Notes under the pieces: model-generated
What the model was told of the DNA's origin: nothing
The model's input: only the letters and a program-made list of their open reading frames with translations
The model's database searches: none
DNA from: Dyadobacter alkalitolerans DSM 23607
GTDB taxonomy: Bacteria; Bacteroidota; Bacteroidia; Cytophagales; Spirosomataceae
Direction: 5' to 3'
DNA: 64,000 bases
NCBI RefSeq assembly: GCF_000428845.1
Contig: NZ_AUAS01000002.1
Coordinates: forward strand, 557,072-621,071
Made by a program: the position numbers and the translations under genes
Shown here: positions 36,422-46,335 of the stretch, in pieces
Layout of the letters: every line of letters begins with the position of its first letter
Numbering within the stretch: the stretch's first letter is position 1

Positions 36422-38596
36422 CTATTCCTGAACTCTCTTAAAAATAACCGCATCAACGAGCACCTGGCCTTCCGAACCTTCGCTCAGAATATCCACATAA
36501 CCGTCCATTCCTTCCAGGAACTCAAATTTTCCAATGGAAAGTGATTCCGTCGGTTTTACCCAGATTTCCTGTTCGCCCTTTTTGGAATGAACTTTCACTT
36601 TAAACCTCGTTACCGCGTTCAGCTTACCATCGACCGGATACTTATCCCCATTTACAGTCGCTCTAAGTTGCGGGTCAAAAGGCGTTTGCTCTGAGAACAA
36701 AAGCTCGTAAGTACCTGCCGCAAGATCGGGTCGGAATCTCACAAATTCGTCTTCCGTGGCCCGGCCGCCATTGGTCAGATACAAATCACCGACTCCCTTT
36801 TCCTTCCATCTTTTAAACTGCGGCGCAACCCAAAAGTAAGGCGTGCTGTAAAACCGGTTTTCGCGCACGTCCGCATTATCGACGATCTCGCGTTTGAGGT
36901 TTCCGGTTTCATTGTGCGCCGGAGGATAAGTTGGGATCGTCAGATTTACCATCAGATACTGCACTGCATTGGCGCTGCCCGGAGCCTCTACACGAATACG
37001 CGCGTTATAAACGCCGGTAGGAAGTCTAGTCGCATCGACGGAGACCTTCAATTTCTGCTCATTCCCCTTTCCTTCCGTTTGCAGATCCAGCCAGCCTTTT
37101 CCGCTCAAATACTCAATCTTTGGCGCATTGATTTTAGCTAATTCGCCCGTTCCAAAATTCACCAGTGCCACCGTTTTTGCATTGGGCTGCGGCCTGGTTG
37201 GTCGGGCGAGAAAGTGAAGTGAATTTGGAATAAACTTCCTTTCCAATGCATACACATCCATCACATGCGCCGGCCTGATGCGGAACGAAGGTTCTTCACT
37301 GCAAGCCAAAGCGAGTGCAGCTTTTGACACAGAATTAGCATTCTGACCGTCGATTGTAATATGCTGCGTAAAGCTGTTGCGGGTAACGCCGTCGTCTACC
37401 AAAAGTGTTACCGGATAAATGCCCGGATTTACAAAAACATGTTTCGGATTCTTCTCGATTGCAATGCCGCCGTCGCCGAAACTCCAGTAGTAGAGCAGCT
37501 CGCGACCAGTAATTTTGTATTCGTTCCGCGATTTTTCACCATTGAACGAAACCCCGACCCCTGTCTTCCCCGGGCGTAGCGGACCGATGATCGCTTTGGT
37601 TTCACCGGCCCGCTCTCGGTTATCTTCAAAAGTCTGCCAGAACAAAATCCACGGATCGAGCAGAATCTCGGTTTCCTCTTCCTTTGTTTTGACCCGAAAC
37701 ACGAAATGCGAATGGTTGTTATTCCCTACATGCACACCCGACCCGTCCGAATAATACACGCCTGCGCCAATAGGCGTATGTTCCGGAATGCGCAGGTTGA
37801 GCATGTGGTGATTCTGAATGCTCCATTGATCGCCGTTTGCCCAGGTATGAGTGCCCCGCCACCGGTTGTTATTGTCGCCCTTTTCCAGGCTGAAAACAAA
37901 GTAATGATCATCGATCGGAAACGGCGTAAAGTGCGGTGTTCCTGCCGGAATGTTCAGATCCAATCCTCCGTGCAGCTCAAATCCGTTGTAGGCGCCCATC
38001 CAGCAATCGTCTCCATTGTAGCTGTTCGAAATGCGAAGGAAATTTTCACTGCTGGGAAACATCGTGTATAGTCTGGACGGAGCAATGCGGCTTGTCATAT
38101 CAGTCACCGCAAAACGCGCGTGTTTGTGCGGCACCGATTCGCTGCTTTTCCCGCCGTGCTCGTCCTTAATGATCTGCCCGATCGTGTTCACCCCGTCAAA
38201 CCAGATCCGCATTCCGTTGATCACATAAGGTTCATAAAAGCTTTCCTGAGACCCTACATAACGCTCCATTTTCATCAGATGCCCGTCTATCAAAACCTGA
38301 CAGGTAAAATGGTAAAGTGTCGCGCCTCCCGGCTGATCTTCCCTGAGCTTTCCCAGGTTAGTAATGATGATATCCGACGATATTTTCTTCAATACCATCG
38401 TCCGGGTTTCGCCATTGCGGAGGGTAAATTTCAGCGTATCCTCCTTGTTCATTTCCACCGGCGTCAGCGTAGCTTTGGCCTTGCGAATTATGGTTTCGCC
38501 ACTGGCAGAGCTTCCGTAAAACAGCAGAAAAACGATAGCTGCTAGATAAAATCGGAACATTGGTATCAATGGATATAGTCGTTGTTTATGCATCAT
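36422..38596 (-). CDS. PKD-domain surface protein with M23-like domain (locus 3)
   Basis: 724 residues with a signal sequence; the start could also be the ATG at 38560. Residues about 190-320 look like an M23/LytM-type fold: H-G-G-L-D-L-N-I-P-A-G-T-P (H209, D213) and N-H-S-H-F-V-F (H295, H297), the H-x3-D plus H-x-H zinc set. A PKD domain follows (about 345-415, Y-Y-W-S-F-G-D-G-G), and residues about 590-724 resemble a golvesin C-terminal-type domain. It may bind and cut a polymer at the surface. It lies 39 bases after SusD. The peptidase-like reading is mine and unconfirmed. Confidence 0.75.
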   Translation of the reverse strand: MMHKQRLYPLIPMFRFYLAAIVFLLFYGSSASGETIIRKAKATLTPVEMNKEDTLKFTLRNGETRTMVLKKISSDIIITNLGKLREDQPGGATLYHFTCQVLIDGHLMKMERYVGSQESFYEPYVINGMRIWFDGVNTIGQIIKDEHGGKSSESVPHKHARFAVTDMTSRIAPSRLYTMFPSSENFLRISNSYNGDDCWMGAYNGFELHGGLDLNIPAGTPHFTPFPIDDHYFVFSLEKGDNNNRWRGTHTWANGDQWSIQNHHMLNLRIPEHTPIGAGVYYSDGSGVHVGNNNHSHFVFRVKTKEEETEILLDPWILFWQTFEDNRERAGETKAIIGPLRPGKTGVGVSFNGEKSRNEYKITGRELLYYWSFGDGGIAIEKNPKHVFVNPGIYPVTLLVDDGVTRNSFTQHITIDGQNANSVSKAALALACSEEPSFRIRPAHVMDVYALERKFIPNSLHFLARPTRPQPNAKTVALVNFGTGELAKINAPKIEYLSGKGWLDLQTEGKGNEQKLKVSVDATRLPTGVYNARIRVEAPGSANAVQYLMVNLTIPTYPPAHNETGNLKREIVDNADVRENRFYSTPYFWVAPQFKRWKEKGVGDLYLTNGGRATEDEFVRFRPDLAAGTYELLFSEQTPFDPQLRATVNGDKYPVDGKLNAVTRFKVKVHSKKGEQEIWVKPTESLSIGKFEFLEGMDGYVDILSEGSEGQVLVDAVIFKRVQE

Positions 38597-38635
38597 TATT
38601 CAGTTTTCTATCTTACTATCAACCAGTTGATCTAC

Positions 38636-40087
38636 TTATTTATTGACCGCAGTGGGCTCGAACAAGTCAGGCAAAGGATTGGGGGTGCTTGCATTCGAAT
38701 TGATCTCATTTTGCCCGTAAAAGAACCTTTCAGGCAGCCGGTTGCCCGTGGAAGGCGTGAGCTTAATGCCGATCCCTTCTTTGCGCGTTCTTCTGATATC
38801 ATTAAAACCGATCAGCCGGACAAAAAAAGTGACGTACCGTTCTTCCAGTATTTCTTCCAGAAGCGCCCGTGTTTTATCAGGATTCGTCGGGTTTGCAATC
38901 CCGCCTGCGGCGAAATCTGCCTCTGTATAAGCATCGTATTTAAGGCTGTATCTCGACCGGTAAGTAGGGTCCATGTAGCCGCCCGAGCTCATAAACTCGC
39001 GGAACTTATTCAGGTGCGTTAATGCCAAAGTAAAGTCAGGCTTTCTTGCCGCAGCCTCCGCCAGGGTCAGCAGGTTTTCTTCATAGGTGACCATCGGGGA
39101 AGACGCATTCATCGCAATGACCCCATTCAAAGAATCGCCGCGCGCCACGGAAAGATAATTGGGCTCAATTTCGCCGGTGATGCCTTTGGTACCCAAATTG
39201 ACATAGTAAAAATTAAACCGCGCAGTTTCATCCGTTTTCGGATTACCCCGGTATGTTTTCGAAGCGGGATCAAGAATGGTTGTCAGATAAGCATTTCTGG
39301 CGCTCAAATCGCCCGCACGTTCTTCCACATTATGCAGATAATACCGGTTGCGCGTCCCAGCAGTTGCCGTGTGCGGACTCAGCAAAGAACCGGCGGTACT
39401 CGCAATGCCTTTCAATGCTTCATTGTAAGCCTTATCGTACTCCCTGGTTTCCATATAAAGCCTCGCTTTCAATGTATGCGCCACTGCAATCCATTTGGCA
39501 GCATCGCCATTAAAGAAAATGTCGGCTTTGTTTGTCACCGCACCTTTTCCGGATTCCAGAGCCACAATTCCTTCATCGAGCAGCTTTTGAACACCGGCAT
39601 ACACACTCGCCTGCGGATCGAAAACAGGATTGGGAAATTGCTGCGGATTACCAAACTGAGAGAATGGGATATCACCATAAAGCGCTGCTCCCGAACCTAT
39701 TACATATGCCTGAACCACTCTTGCAATGCCGATACCGCGCTGGTTGTCCGCCTCCCTGTATTTGCCGATCGCCTTTTCGAGCTGAATGTAGGTTTGGTTA
39801 TAAATGTAAGTCCAGGCATCGTCGGTTTCCACCGCCGTGTACTGGTAATTTTGATAATTCAGGTACTGCCTTTGAATCCCTGTCATGTAACCCGACCACA
39901 TATTGGAAATGATCGCGATCCTGGATCCATTGAAGTTAATGGAGGCCACCTGGGCACCTGTGAGCATCATATCCGCCGGCGCATCGGTCACATTATTCGG
40001 GTCCACATTCATGTCCTTTACAAAACTTGAACACGAGGTCGCGAAGACAAAAATGGACGTTATAGCAAAAAGAAATAGTCTTTTCAT
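38636..40087 (-). CDS. SusD-like (SusD/RagB type 2) lipoprotein (locus 3)
   Basis: 483 residues with a lipoprotein signal (F-A-T-S-C-S-S-F). N-V-D-P-N-N-V-T-D-A-P near residue 28 and Y-G-D-I-P-F-S-Q near 138 place it in the shorter SusD-like group. A repeat-helix region (A-H-T-L-K-A-R-L-Y-M near 205) and a C-terminal E-E-R-Y-V-T-F-F-V-R-L-I-G-F-N-D-I-R-R-T follow. It should bind the ligand at the cell surface together with the SusC channel encoded 12 bases upstream. Confidence 0.92.
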   Translation of the reverse strand: MKRLFLFAITSIFVFATSCSSFVKDMNVDPNNVTDAPADMMLTGAQVASINFNGSRIAIISNMWSGYMTGIQRQYLNYQNYQYTAVETDDAWTYIYNQTYIQLEKAIGKYREADNQRGIGIARVVQAYVIGSGAALYGDIPFSQFGNPQQFPNPVFDPQASVYAGVQKLLDEGIVALESGKGAVTNKADIFFNGDAAKWIAVAHTLKARLYMETREYDKAYNEALKGIASTAGSLLSPHTATAGTRNRYYLHNVEERAGDLSARNAYLTTILDPASKTYRGNPKTDETARFNFYYVNLGTKGITGEIEPNYLSVARGDSLNGVIAMNASSPMVTYEENLLTLAEAAARKPDFTLALTHLNKFREFMSSGGYMDPTYRSRYSLKYDAYTEADFAAGGIANPTNPDKTRALLEEILEERYVTFFVRLIGFNDIRRTRKEGIGIKLTPSTGNRLPERFFYGQNEINSNASTPNPLPDLFEPTAVNK

Positions 40088-40099
40088 GAGGATAACTAA

Positions 40100-43000
40100 T
40101 TAATAGTTAATGAGTAAAGAAAAAAGGTAGGATCTGGTGCCGGGGTTATCAAAGTAATCCAGACCTCTTCCCAGCGAAACCTGTGTATGATTGGAATCCG
40201 GGTCTATCCCGCGCACGCCCGTCCACAGAAAAAGGTTACGGCCCGACAGCCTGAACTCAACAGACCGCAGCTTGGTCGCCTTTCTGAAAGCTTCGGATTG
40301 CAAAGTATAACCCAGCGAAAGCTCCCGCAGCCTGGTCCAGCTTCCCTCGACCACAAACTGTTCTTTCAAGCCGCTGAAACCGCCGCCCAAAGTCGTGTAA
40401 TACGATTCATCCAGCAGCACTTCCCCTGCTCCCAGGTCGGCAACATTGCCCCTCACCGTAGTCCCGGCAGGGATCACTGCGCCTTTGAAATTTTTCAGGT
40501 CTTTGTTCAAAGTCACCTCTTTCCCTACGTCTTCATGCGTTCCGTGCGAGTACATCACACCTCGGGTTCCTTCGAAAAAGTCGCCCCCCTGGAAGGTTTC
40601 AAATAGCAATCCAAGTGAGAAAGACTTGTAGGAAAGATTAGCTCCAAATCCGCCTCTCCAGTCCGGGTTCGGATCGCCGATCTTGGCATTGGCTGCATTG
40701 ACAGTAGGAAAACCGTTTGCATCAAAAATCTTGTTACCCTGGTCGTCGCGGGCATAATGTCCGCCCATAAACACGCCCACCGGCTGACCTTCCAGCGCAT
40801 TGATCGTCATATATCCGCTGATACCGCCCACTTGTACGGCAGTAGCGCCGGCAAGATCGGTTACCAGACTGCGGTTTCGGTTGAGGTTAAAATTGAGCGA
40901 AAGTGTCAGGTCTTTTTTTCTGAAAACATCATAGTTCAGATCAAAATCCACGCCCTTGTTCTGCATCGTTCCCGCATTCTGGTAGGCGCTTGAAAAACCA
41001 GTCGAGTTAGGTACAGGCACTGACAGCAGCAGGTCGCTTGTCTTGTTTTGGTAATAGGTAATCTCGGTTCTCAGCCTGTTCCCTAAGAATCTCAGATCCG
41101 CACCCACTTCATACTCCGTTTTTCTTTCGGGCCGCAACTGATCATTTCCGAAATTTGCACTTTGCAGGTAAGATCCGTTTCCGTAAAGCGAGTTACCAGG
41201 CACAAACAAAGTCCTTGTCCGGTAAGGCGCAGGCTGCACACCTACCACGCCGTAAGATGCTCTCAACTTTCCGAATGTCAGCCAGTTGGCTTTTTCAAAC
41301 ATTTTCAATTTCGTGAATTGCCAGGCAACGTCTCCGGAAGGATAGTAGAATGTATTGTCGGACGCTTCTCCAAAAGTCGACGCAGCTTCACCGGCGAATG
41401 AGAAATTGAAGAACAATGCATCGTAAACCGACAAGCCTAGTACCGAATATGCCCGCGCACTTCTGATGTTTGTCTTATAATTGTTCGGGTTTTTGTTGAC
41501 AGTCAGGGCATTTGAAAAATTCCATGGCCCTTCGGCGATCAGAAAATCGGACATTTCTCCGCCTAACTCAGCATATTTACGATCATTCAAATTGAATCCG
41601 GCAATCAGGTTCGCCGAAAAATTGGGATTAAACTGGTGGCTATACCTTTCGATCAGATCGTAATTGAGCTGATTTTCAAGAATATTGACTTCACCATACC
41701 GGCCATTCAAATTCACCGCATCAGCCTGCGCCGAATTGACAGGGAAATACGTTTGGCGTACATCGGAAGAATTATCGATACCAAACCGGTTGATGATATC
41801 CAATCCTTTTATGGGCGTAATGGTCAGCTCTGCGCTACCGATAAACCGGTTCACCGAATTCGGGTTTTTCTGCTCGATCATCGTCCATAACGGATTGTTA
41901 TACACCGGGTTGGAGCTATTTCCCAAATAATTTCGGTACGAGCGCTGTCTGTTTACAACCGGCGCTGCATTGGGGCCGCTGTAATAGTTGCCTTTGTAAT
42001 CGGTAATATCGAAATCGGGCGTCATCCGGTAATAACCCAGCAGCATACCGGCCGTATTATTGGAACGCTGCACGCGCTCAGACCGGATCATTGCATAAGA
42101 TGCGTGTGTAGAAAGTTTGATGATTTCGCTGAGCTTACTTTCAATGTTCAGCCTAATCGTGCTCCTTCTGTAATCGCTGTTTTGTCTGAAAACACCTTTC
42201 TGGTAAACGTCGCTCAGACTGAACAGGTAGCTGGAATTGGCTCCGCCGCCACTCAGACTGAGGCTATTATCGACAGCATATCCGTTCCTGAAGATTGATT
42301 TGAACTGATCATCCGCATAAATGTCACGTGAGTTCTTTTTGGTAATGGGATAATATCTTTTCCCAGTTTGGTAACCTTCAAAAAATTCGCCCGCCGTATT
42401 CACCTCATCCGTACCGCCTGCCCTGGCTTCGATCTTGTCACCCCAGGCATTTCCCGAAGCAGGATTGAATTTTCCCTGGTCGCCCTGGCCAAATGCAGTT
42501 TGCCTCTGGTGGTAGCGGTTGATTTCATCCATTGAATAGCTGGATTTGAATGAAATCCGCATTTTGTCATTGAATGAGCCGTTTTTGGTCGTGATCACGA
42601 TCACCCCGTTCGCTGCCCGGGATCCCCAGAGCGCAGCCGCCGAAGCGCCTTTCAATACCTGAATGGAGGCAATATCGTCGGGGTTAATGTCATTGACGCG
42701 CGATTGCTGCACGACGCCACGAATGTTGGTGCCGCCATGAACCGAGCTGTTAATAGGCACACCGTCAACAATATACAGCGGCTGCGACGAACCCGACAAG
42801 GTACTTGCACCCCTGATCTGCACAAAGGAGCCACCGCCCGGATCGCTGCCGGAAGACCGGCCGATGAAAACGCCGGAAGCCTTTCCAGCCATTTTATTCA
42901 ACAGACTCGTTTCGCCGGATGCCGCAATGCTTTTATCCGTGATTTTAGAACTGGTAGACCCGAGCTTATCGGCAGATTCTTTAAATCCCAGCGCGGTAAC

Positions 43001-43675
43001 CACTACCGCGTCCAGCATTTTAATATCCGATTCCAAAACAATGTTAAAAGTGGTCTGATCTCCGACGAGAATTTCCTTGTTGACGTAGCCAACGTAGGAG
43101 AGAATCAGGGTCGCGTTTTCGTCCGGAACGCTGATTTCGAAGGCGCCATCGGTATTCGTAAGTGTACCGCGTTGCGAGCCTTTCAGCATTACGCTCACGC
43201 CCGGAAGCACCTCGCCGCGATCATCTTTGACAGTTCCCCGGATATTTCTTTCCTGACGAGCATTGCTTTCCGGCAGATTGGTCTGCTCGTCGCTTTCACG
43301 CCTGGATTGATTTACAGCCTTTTGCAGGATAATCTGTTTCCGCTGCAACTTGTACCGGATCCCGGCTTTAAGCAGCACCTCGTCGAGCACGCTGGATAAT
43401 GCTTGCTGGTGCGCACTCACGGTCACCTTCTGATCGGGTGAAATCAGGTTTGAGGTATAGGTAAAATGCACATCGGCCAGCTTCTGGATCTGGTTGAGAA
43501 CACTGCGTAATCCTTCATTTTCTGCGTGAATGGATATTTTCTGGTTCAATGCATTCTGGGCATCAGCCGGTCGGGCGAGGCTCACTCCTGCGAATAGAAA
43601 AACCAACAAAAGCTGATGTATTGATATTTTCATAATTGTACGTGCCAGCCAAAGCGCTTGTCTTTGTTTTTTCAT
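40100..43675 (-). CDS. SusC/RagA TonB-dependent receptor with STN domain (locus 3)
   Basis: 1191 residues from the ATG at 43675; the 44 codons open upstream of it have no family character. Parts in order are a signal anchor (about 18-38), an STN domain (about 48-110), a regulatory-like domain (G-V-S-V-M-L-K-G-S-Q-R-G near 160), a plug with the variant start V-V-T-A-L-G-F-K-E-S-A-D instead of V-V-V-G-Y-G-T, then L-Y-I-V-D-G-V-P, and a barrel ending S-Y-L-F-S-L-L-I-N-Y. It feeds the PKD protein and oxidoreductase encoded downstream. Confidence 0.95.
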   Translation of the reverse strand: MKKQRQALWLARTIMKISIHQLLLVFLFAGVSLARPADAQNALNQKISIHAENEGLRSVLNQIQKLADVHFTYTSNLISPDQKVTVSAHQQALSSVLDEVLLKAGIRYKLQRKQIILQKAVNQSRRESDEQTNLPESNARQERNIRGTVKDDRGEVLPGVSVMLKGSQRGTLTNTDGAFEISVPDENATLILSYVGYVNKEILVGDQTTFNIVLESDIKMLDAVVVTALGFKESADKLGSTSSKITDKSIAASGETSLLNKMAGKASGVFIGRSSGSDPGGGSFVQIRGASTLSGSSQPLYIVDGVPINSSVHGGTNIRGVVQQSRVNDINPDDIASIQVLKGASAAALWGSRAANGVIVITTKNGSFNDKMRISFKSSYSMDEINRYHQRQTAFGQGDQGKFNPASGNAWGDKIEARAGGTDEVNTAGEFFEGYQTGKRYYPITKKNSRDIYADDQFKSIFRNGYAVDNSLSLSGGGANSSYLFSLSDVYQKGVFRQNSDYRRSTIRLNIESKLSEIIKLSTHASYAMIRSERVQRSNNTAGMLLGYYRMTPDFDITDYKGNYYSGPNAAPVVNRQRSYRNYLGNSSNPVYNNPLWTMIEQKNPNSVNRFIGSAELTITPIKGLDIINRFGIDNSSDVRQTYFPVNSAQADAVNLNGRYGEVNILENQLNYDLIERYSHQFNPNFSANLIAGFNLNDRKYAELGGEMSDFLIAEGPWNFSNALTVNKNPNNYKTNIRSARAYSVLGLSVYDALFFNFSFAGEAASTFGEASDNTFYYPSGDVAWQFTKLKMFEKANWLTFGKLRASYGVVGVQPAPYRTRTLFVPGNSLYGNGSYLQSANFGNDQLRPERKTEYEVGADLRFLGNRLRTEITYYQNKTSDLLLSVPVPNSTGFSSAYQNAGTMQNKGVDFDLNYDVFRKKDLTLSLNFNLNRNRSLVTDLAGATAVQVGGISGYMTINALEGQPVGVFMGGHYARDDQGNKIFDANGFPTVNAANAKIGDPNPDWRGGFGANLSYKSFSLGLLFETFQGGDFFEGTRGVMYSHGTHEDVGKEVTLNKDLKNFKGAVIPAGTTVRGNVADLGAGEVLLDESYYTTLGGGFSGLKEQFVVEGSWTRLRELSLGYTLQSEAFRKATKLRSVEFRLSGRNLFLWTGVRGIDPDSNHTQVSLGRGLDYFDNPGTRSYLFSLLINY

Positions 43676-43863
43676 AATTTTGATCGTTTTGTCATAGACT
43701 TGATTAGGGTTGAAGGCAAAAGAATCCCGTTCATCTTCCTGGAAGATTGGCATACGTACGAGGGTACAATGTTGACGGGACCAGGCTGGTGGTGGCTCAA
43801 ACACCATCAGCCTTTTTTGTAAAGAGGTTTAGGTCATAGGCAGGTTTTTTAGATTTATGCTTT

Positions 43864-43915
43864 CGGCAGTCAGCAATCGGCCGTCAAAGTCTGAAAGCCG
43901 ACTGCCGATTGCTGA
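43864..43915 (-). repeat. Long palindromic repeat between FecR and SusC (locus 3)
   Basis: TCAGCAATCGGC (43870-43881) and GCCGATTGCTGA (43904-43915) form a perfect 12-pair stem. An overlapping pair CGGCAGT (43864-43870) and ACTGCCG (43901-43907) allows a second fold. The motif is built from short units such as CAGTCGGC and CAATCGGC and looks like a REP-type intergenic element. It sits at the same place as the hairpins of the other two loci. Confidence 0.65.
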
Positions 43916-43921
43916 AAGCCC

Positions 43922-45025
43922 TCAATGGCATCCCTCTCCCAGAATCACAATCCCGCCATTCTCAGGCTCGTAATGTGCTTCTATAGCTTCGCAAATGCTG
44001 TTGATTCTTTCGGTGAGTGTTTCTCCGCGGAATGAGGCAATGATCCTGCAGTTGACAAAAGTGTGTTTGTCGAATGCAATCTCAATTCCATACAGATTTT
44101 CCAGTTCTTTAAATACCTCAGCCACGGGCGTATCTACAAAAACCTGCTCGCGTGAATCAGTATCCTGCGCAATGATTTCCAGGTCTTTGAGTTGGGATTT
44201 TTCCAGCAGCAGGTCATTTCTGTCAAATACGGCTTGCTGATGCATGGTGAGCATGATACCGGGCGCGGGCTTACTCGCTGCACTGGCCGGAAGCTCAAAT
44301 TCGCTTGACTTGTGGACAGATACCTTCCCACTTTTCACACTCACTTTGACAAGATCGTCTTTCGGAAATGCAGTGACCCGGAAACGCGTTCCCCATACCT
44401 GTGTGACGGTTTCGCCCGCATACACCAGGAATGGCTTGGCACCGTGGGATACCTCAAAAAAAGCATCGCCGCTTAGGGTTACCTTCCGACTTTCGCCGGT
44501 GAATGCTTCCGGAAATTGCAGCGTACTTCCCGGAAAGAGGGTAACAATGCTACTGTCACTGAGAATGAGCGTCTGATTATGCTGCGTATCATTTTTCCGA
44601 GCAACAAGTGCATTCGACACCTGAGTAGCTTGTTCTGGAACAGTTTGGCTGAGTTGTGGTTTTGACGAATCCTGAAAATTCCATAAAAGAAAACCTAAGG
44701 AAGCAACTAAAACCGCCGCCGCCCGCCACCAGTAATGGAAAAGGAAAGGCTTTTTGGTTGGAGTCACAGAGTCGATTTCGTCCAGCCTGCCGATGATCTG
44801 TCCGACCCTGTGCGCCACTTCCTCCTTTGGAAGCTGGGCATTATAACGCTTGTCGAGCGTAAGGACAATGATGCGCGCCTTTTCGTAACGGTCGCGATGG
44901 TCGGGACGGGCCGCGGTCCAGGCTTGCCAGAATGCGGTTGATTCCCTGTCGGGATGGAGCATGGAGGTCCGGAAATAATCGTCCCGGGCTAAACCTTCAA
45001 TAGTGTAATCGTTGTAATTGTGCAT
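43922..45025 (-). CDS. FecR-family anti-sigma factor (locus 3)
   Basis: 367 residues. The N-terminal cytoplasmic part (W-Q-A-W-T-A-A-R-P-D-H-R near residue 30) is followed by a membrane segment (about 99-116, W-W-R-A-A-A-V-L-V-A-S-L-G-F-L), a FecR domain (S-I-V-T-L-F-P-G-S-T-L-Q near 160) and a C-terminal domain (V-A-E-V-F-K-E-L-E-N-L-Y-G near 308). It ends H-Y-E-P-E-N-G-G-I-V-I-L-G-E-G-C-H. It should bridge SusC sensing to the sigma factor encoded 171 bases upstream. Confidence 0.92.
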   Translation of the reverse strand: MHNYNDYTIEGLARDDYFRTSMLHPDRESTAFWQAWTAARPDHRDRYEKARIIVLTLDKRYNAQLPKEEVAHRVGQIIGRLDEIDSVTPTKKPFLFHYWWRAAAVLVASLGFLLWNFQDSSKPQLSQTVPEQATQVSNALVARKNDTQHNQTLILSDSSIVTLFPGSTLQFPEAFTGESRKVTLSGDAFFEVSHGAKPFLVYAGETVTQVWGTRFRVTAFPKDDLVKVSVKSGKVSVHKSSEFELPASAASKPAPGIMLTMHQQAVFDRNDLLLEKSQLKDLEIIAQDTDSREQVFVDTPVAEVFKELENLYGIEIAFDKHTFVNCRIIASFRGETLTERINSICEAIEAHYEPENGGIVILGEGCH

Positions 45026-45196
45026 GGGTGCAGCAGCCTGTTAACTGCTTTAATGGACATTTTTTAAGTGACCCAATGCGTCCGTACGATCAGAGTCAAC
45101 CTATAGTCCGATTTGCTGCATTACATACCCAGTGCAATTCAATTATTTTTTGAAATAATTACATTCAAAATAAATGCTTGATTAACAAATGATTAA

Positions 45197-45799
45197 CTAT
45201 TTAAAAAAATATAAGAAAACAGGAATAAACAGGGCGACTACCCAACTATCCTTGATTTTTTTGAGAGTACGGTGAAGCAGATTAGCCACGCTTTGCCGCG
45301 CGAGTCCCATGATCTGCGCAATTTCATCGAATTCAAGTCCTTGGTAAAAACGCAGGTAAACAATCTCCTGCTGGCGCCTGGGAAGCGTGTCCAGAACCGC
45401 ATTCAAATGCCTGATCCGGGCTCTTTCTTCTTCTTTTAAGACAATGTAAGATTCTATTGAAACATCCGATTCTGCTGCAAAAGGCACGTCCAGCGGTTCC
45501 TTGAAGCGTTTCAGGCGAATGCTTTCCTTGAAAATTTTATTGCGCAACGCGCGAAGCAGGTACGTTTTTACAAAATCAGTTTTTGACAAGAAAGCGCGCC
45601 GCTCCCAAAGTTCTAGAAATAGCTCCTGAATGCAGTCAGAAATAAAATCCTCATCACTGTTCAGTCTTAGTCCGTAGTTGTATAATAGTTGGTAGTAATG
45701 GAGTGCGAGTTGTCCAAAGGCCTGCTTGTCGCCCGCCCGGAACCTGTCCCACCATACCTCGTGCGAAACCTGAAAAGATGTGTTGCTGGTATCGTTCAA
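45197..45799 (-). CDS. ECF RNA polymerase sigma-70 factor (locus 3)
   Basis: 200 residues. Region 2 (about 22-90) has D-K-Q-A-F-G-Q-L-A-L-H-Y-Y-Q-L-L-Y-N-Y-G and D-C-I-Q-E-L-F-L-E-L-W-E-R-R. Region 4 (about 135-188) has L-P-R-R-Q-Q-E-I-V-Y-L-R-F and E-I-A-Q-I-M-G-L-A-R-Q-S-V-A-N-L-L. The tail V-V-A-L-F-I-P-V-F-L-Y-F-F-K is hydrophobic like the other two. It heads the third uptake locus. Confidence 0.94.
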   Translation of the reverse strand: MNDTSNTSFQVSHEVWWDRFRAGDKQAFGQLALHYYQLLYNYGLRLNSDEDFISDCIQELFLELWERRAFLSKTDFVKTYLLRALRNKIFKESIRLKRFKEPLDVPFAAESDVSIESYIVLKEEERARIRHLNAVLDTLPRRQQEIVYLRFYQGLEFDEIAQIMGLARQSVANLLHRTLKKIKDSWVVALFIPVFLYFFK

Positions 45800-46335
45800 A
45801 AGGTGTCTGGATGAGAATGTCTTACCTTCCGAGAGCAGAAGGTTGTTGTTTTACGCGAAAGCAATAACTCAAATTAAATACCATAAAACGAAAGTTAAAA
45901 ACATTACTAAATCTTTCTTTTAATTTATCTGATCTATATCGAAGTAGAGCACCGAAGCTTATGCTGCCCTCTTATACAACAGAATCGTGGTAGTATTTAA
46001 ATGTATCAAAAATGAAAGTTTTTAATATCCTAGGAACCGGTTAGCTTTCATTAACCGCTCATGGGTAATCTCCATGTTGCAACAAGCTGTTTCTTATAGG
46101 TTAGCCGCCAATTCCTTGGCTGGGCTACCGATGCCAATGGCGCCATTGATGCGGTAAAATGCAATCAAAATTCTGTGAAAGCGCTCAAAGTTAATTCATC
46201 TTTTACCCATTAGAGTAACTAAATACCTACCTTAGCCAAATCGCCTGAGTGGTTTAATGCAAGTGAAACGAACAAGACATTGAAGGATATGACCAGCCAG
46301 GGGCTCAGCTTTCCTTTCATTGCTTCCGATATCAA
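45800..46335. other. 536-base gap without a supported gene
   Basis: AT-rich promoter DNA for the sigma gene lies near 45800-46000. Around 46110-46210 the + strand is open and reads L-G-W-A-T-D-A-N-G-A-I-D-A-V-K with no start and an early stop. I cannot support a gene. Confidence 0.5.

Noticed and set aside
42704..43399. Plus-strand frame of 231 codons inside the locus 3 SusC gene
   Set aside because: Antisense to the plug and regulatory domain of SusC. Composition is typical of reverse reading.
46110..46210. Short open stretch with T-D-A-N-G-A-I-D-A-V-K
   Set aside because: No start codon and too short to assign.
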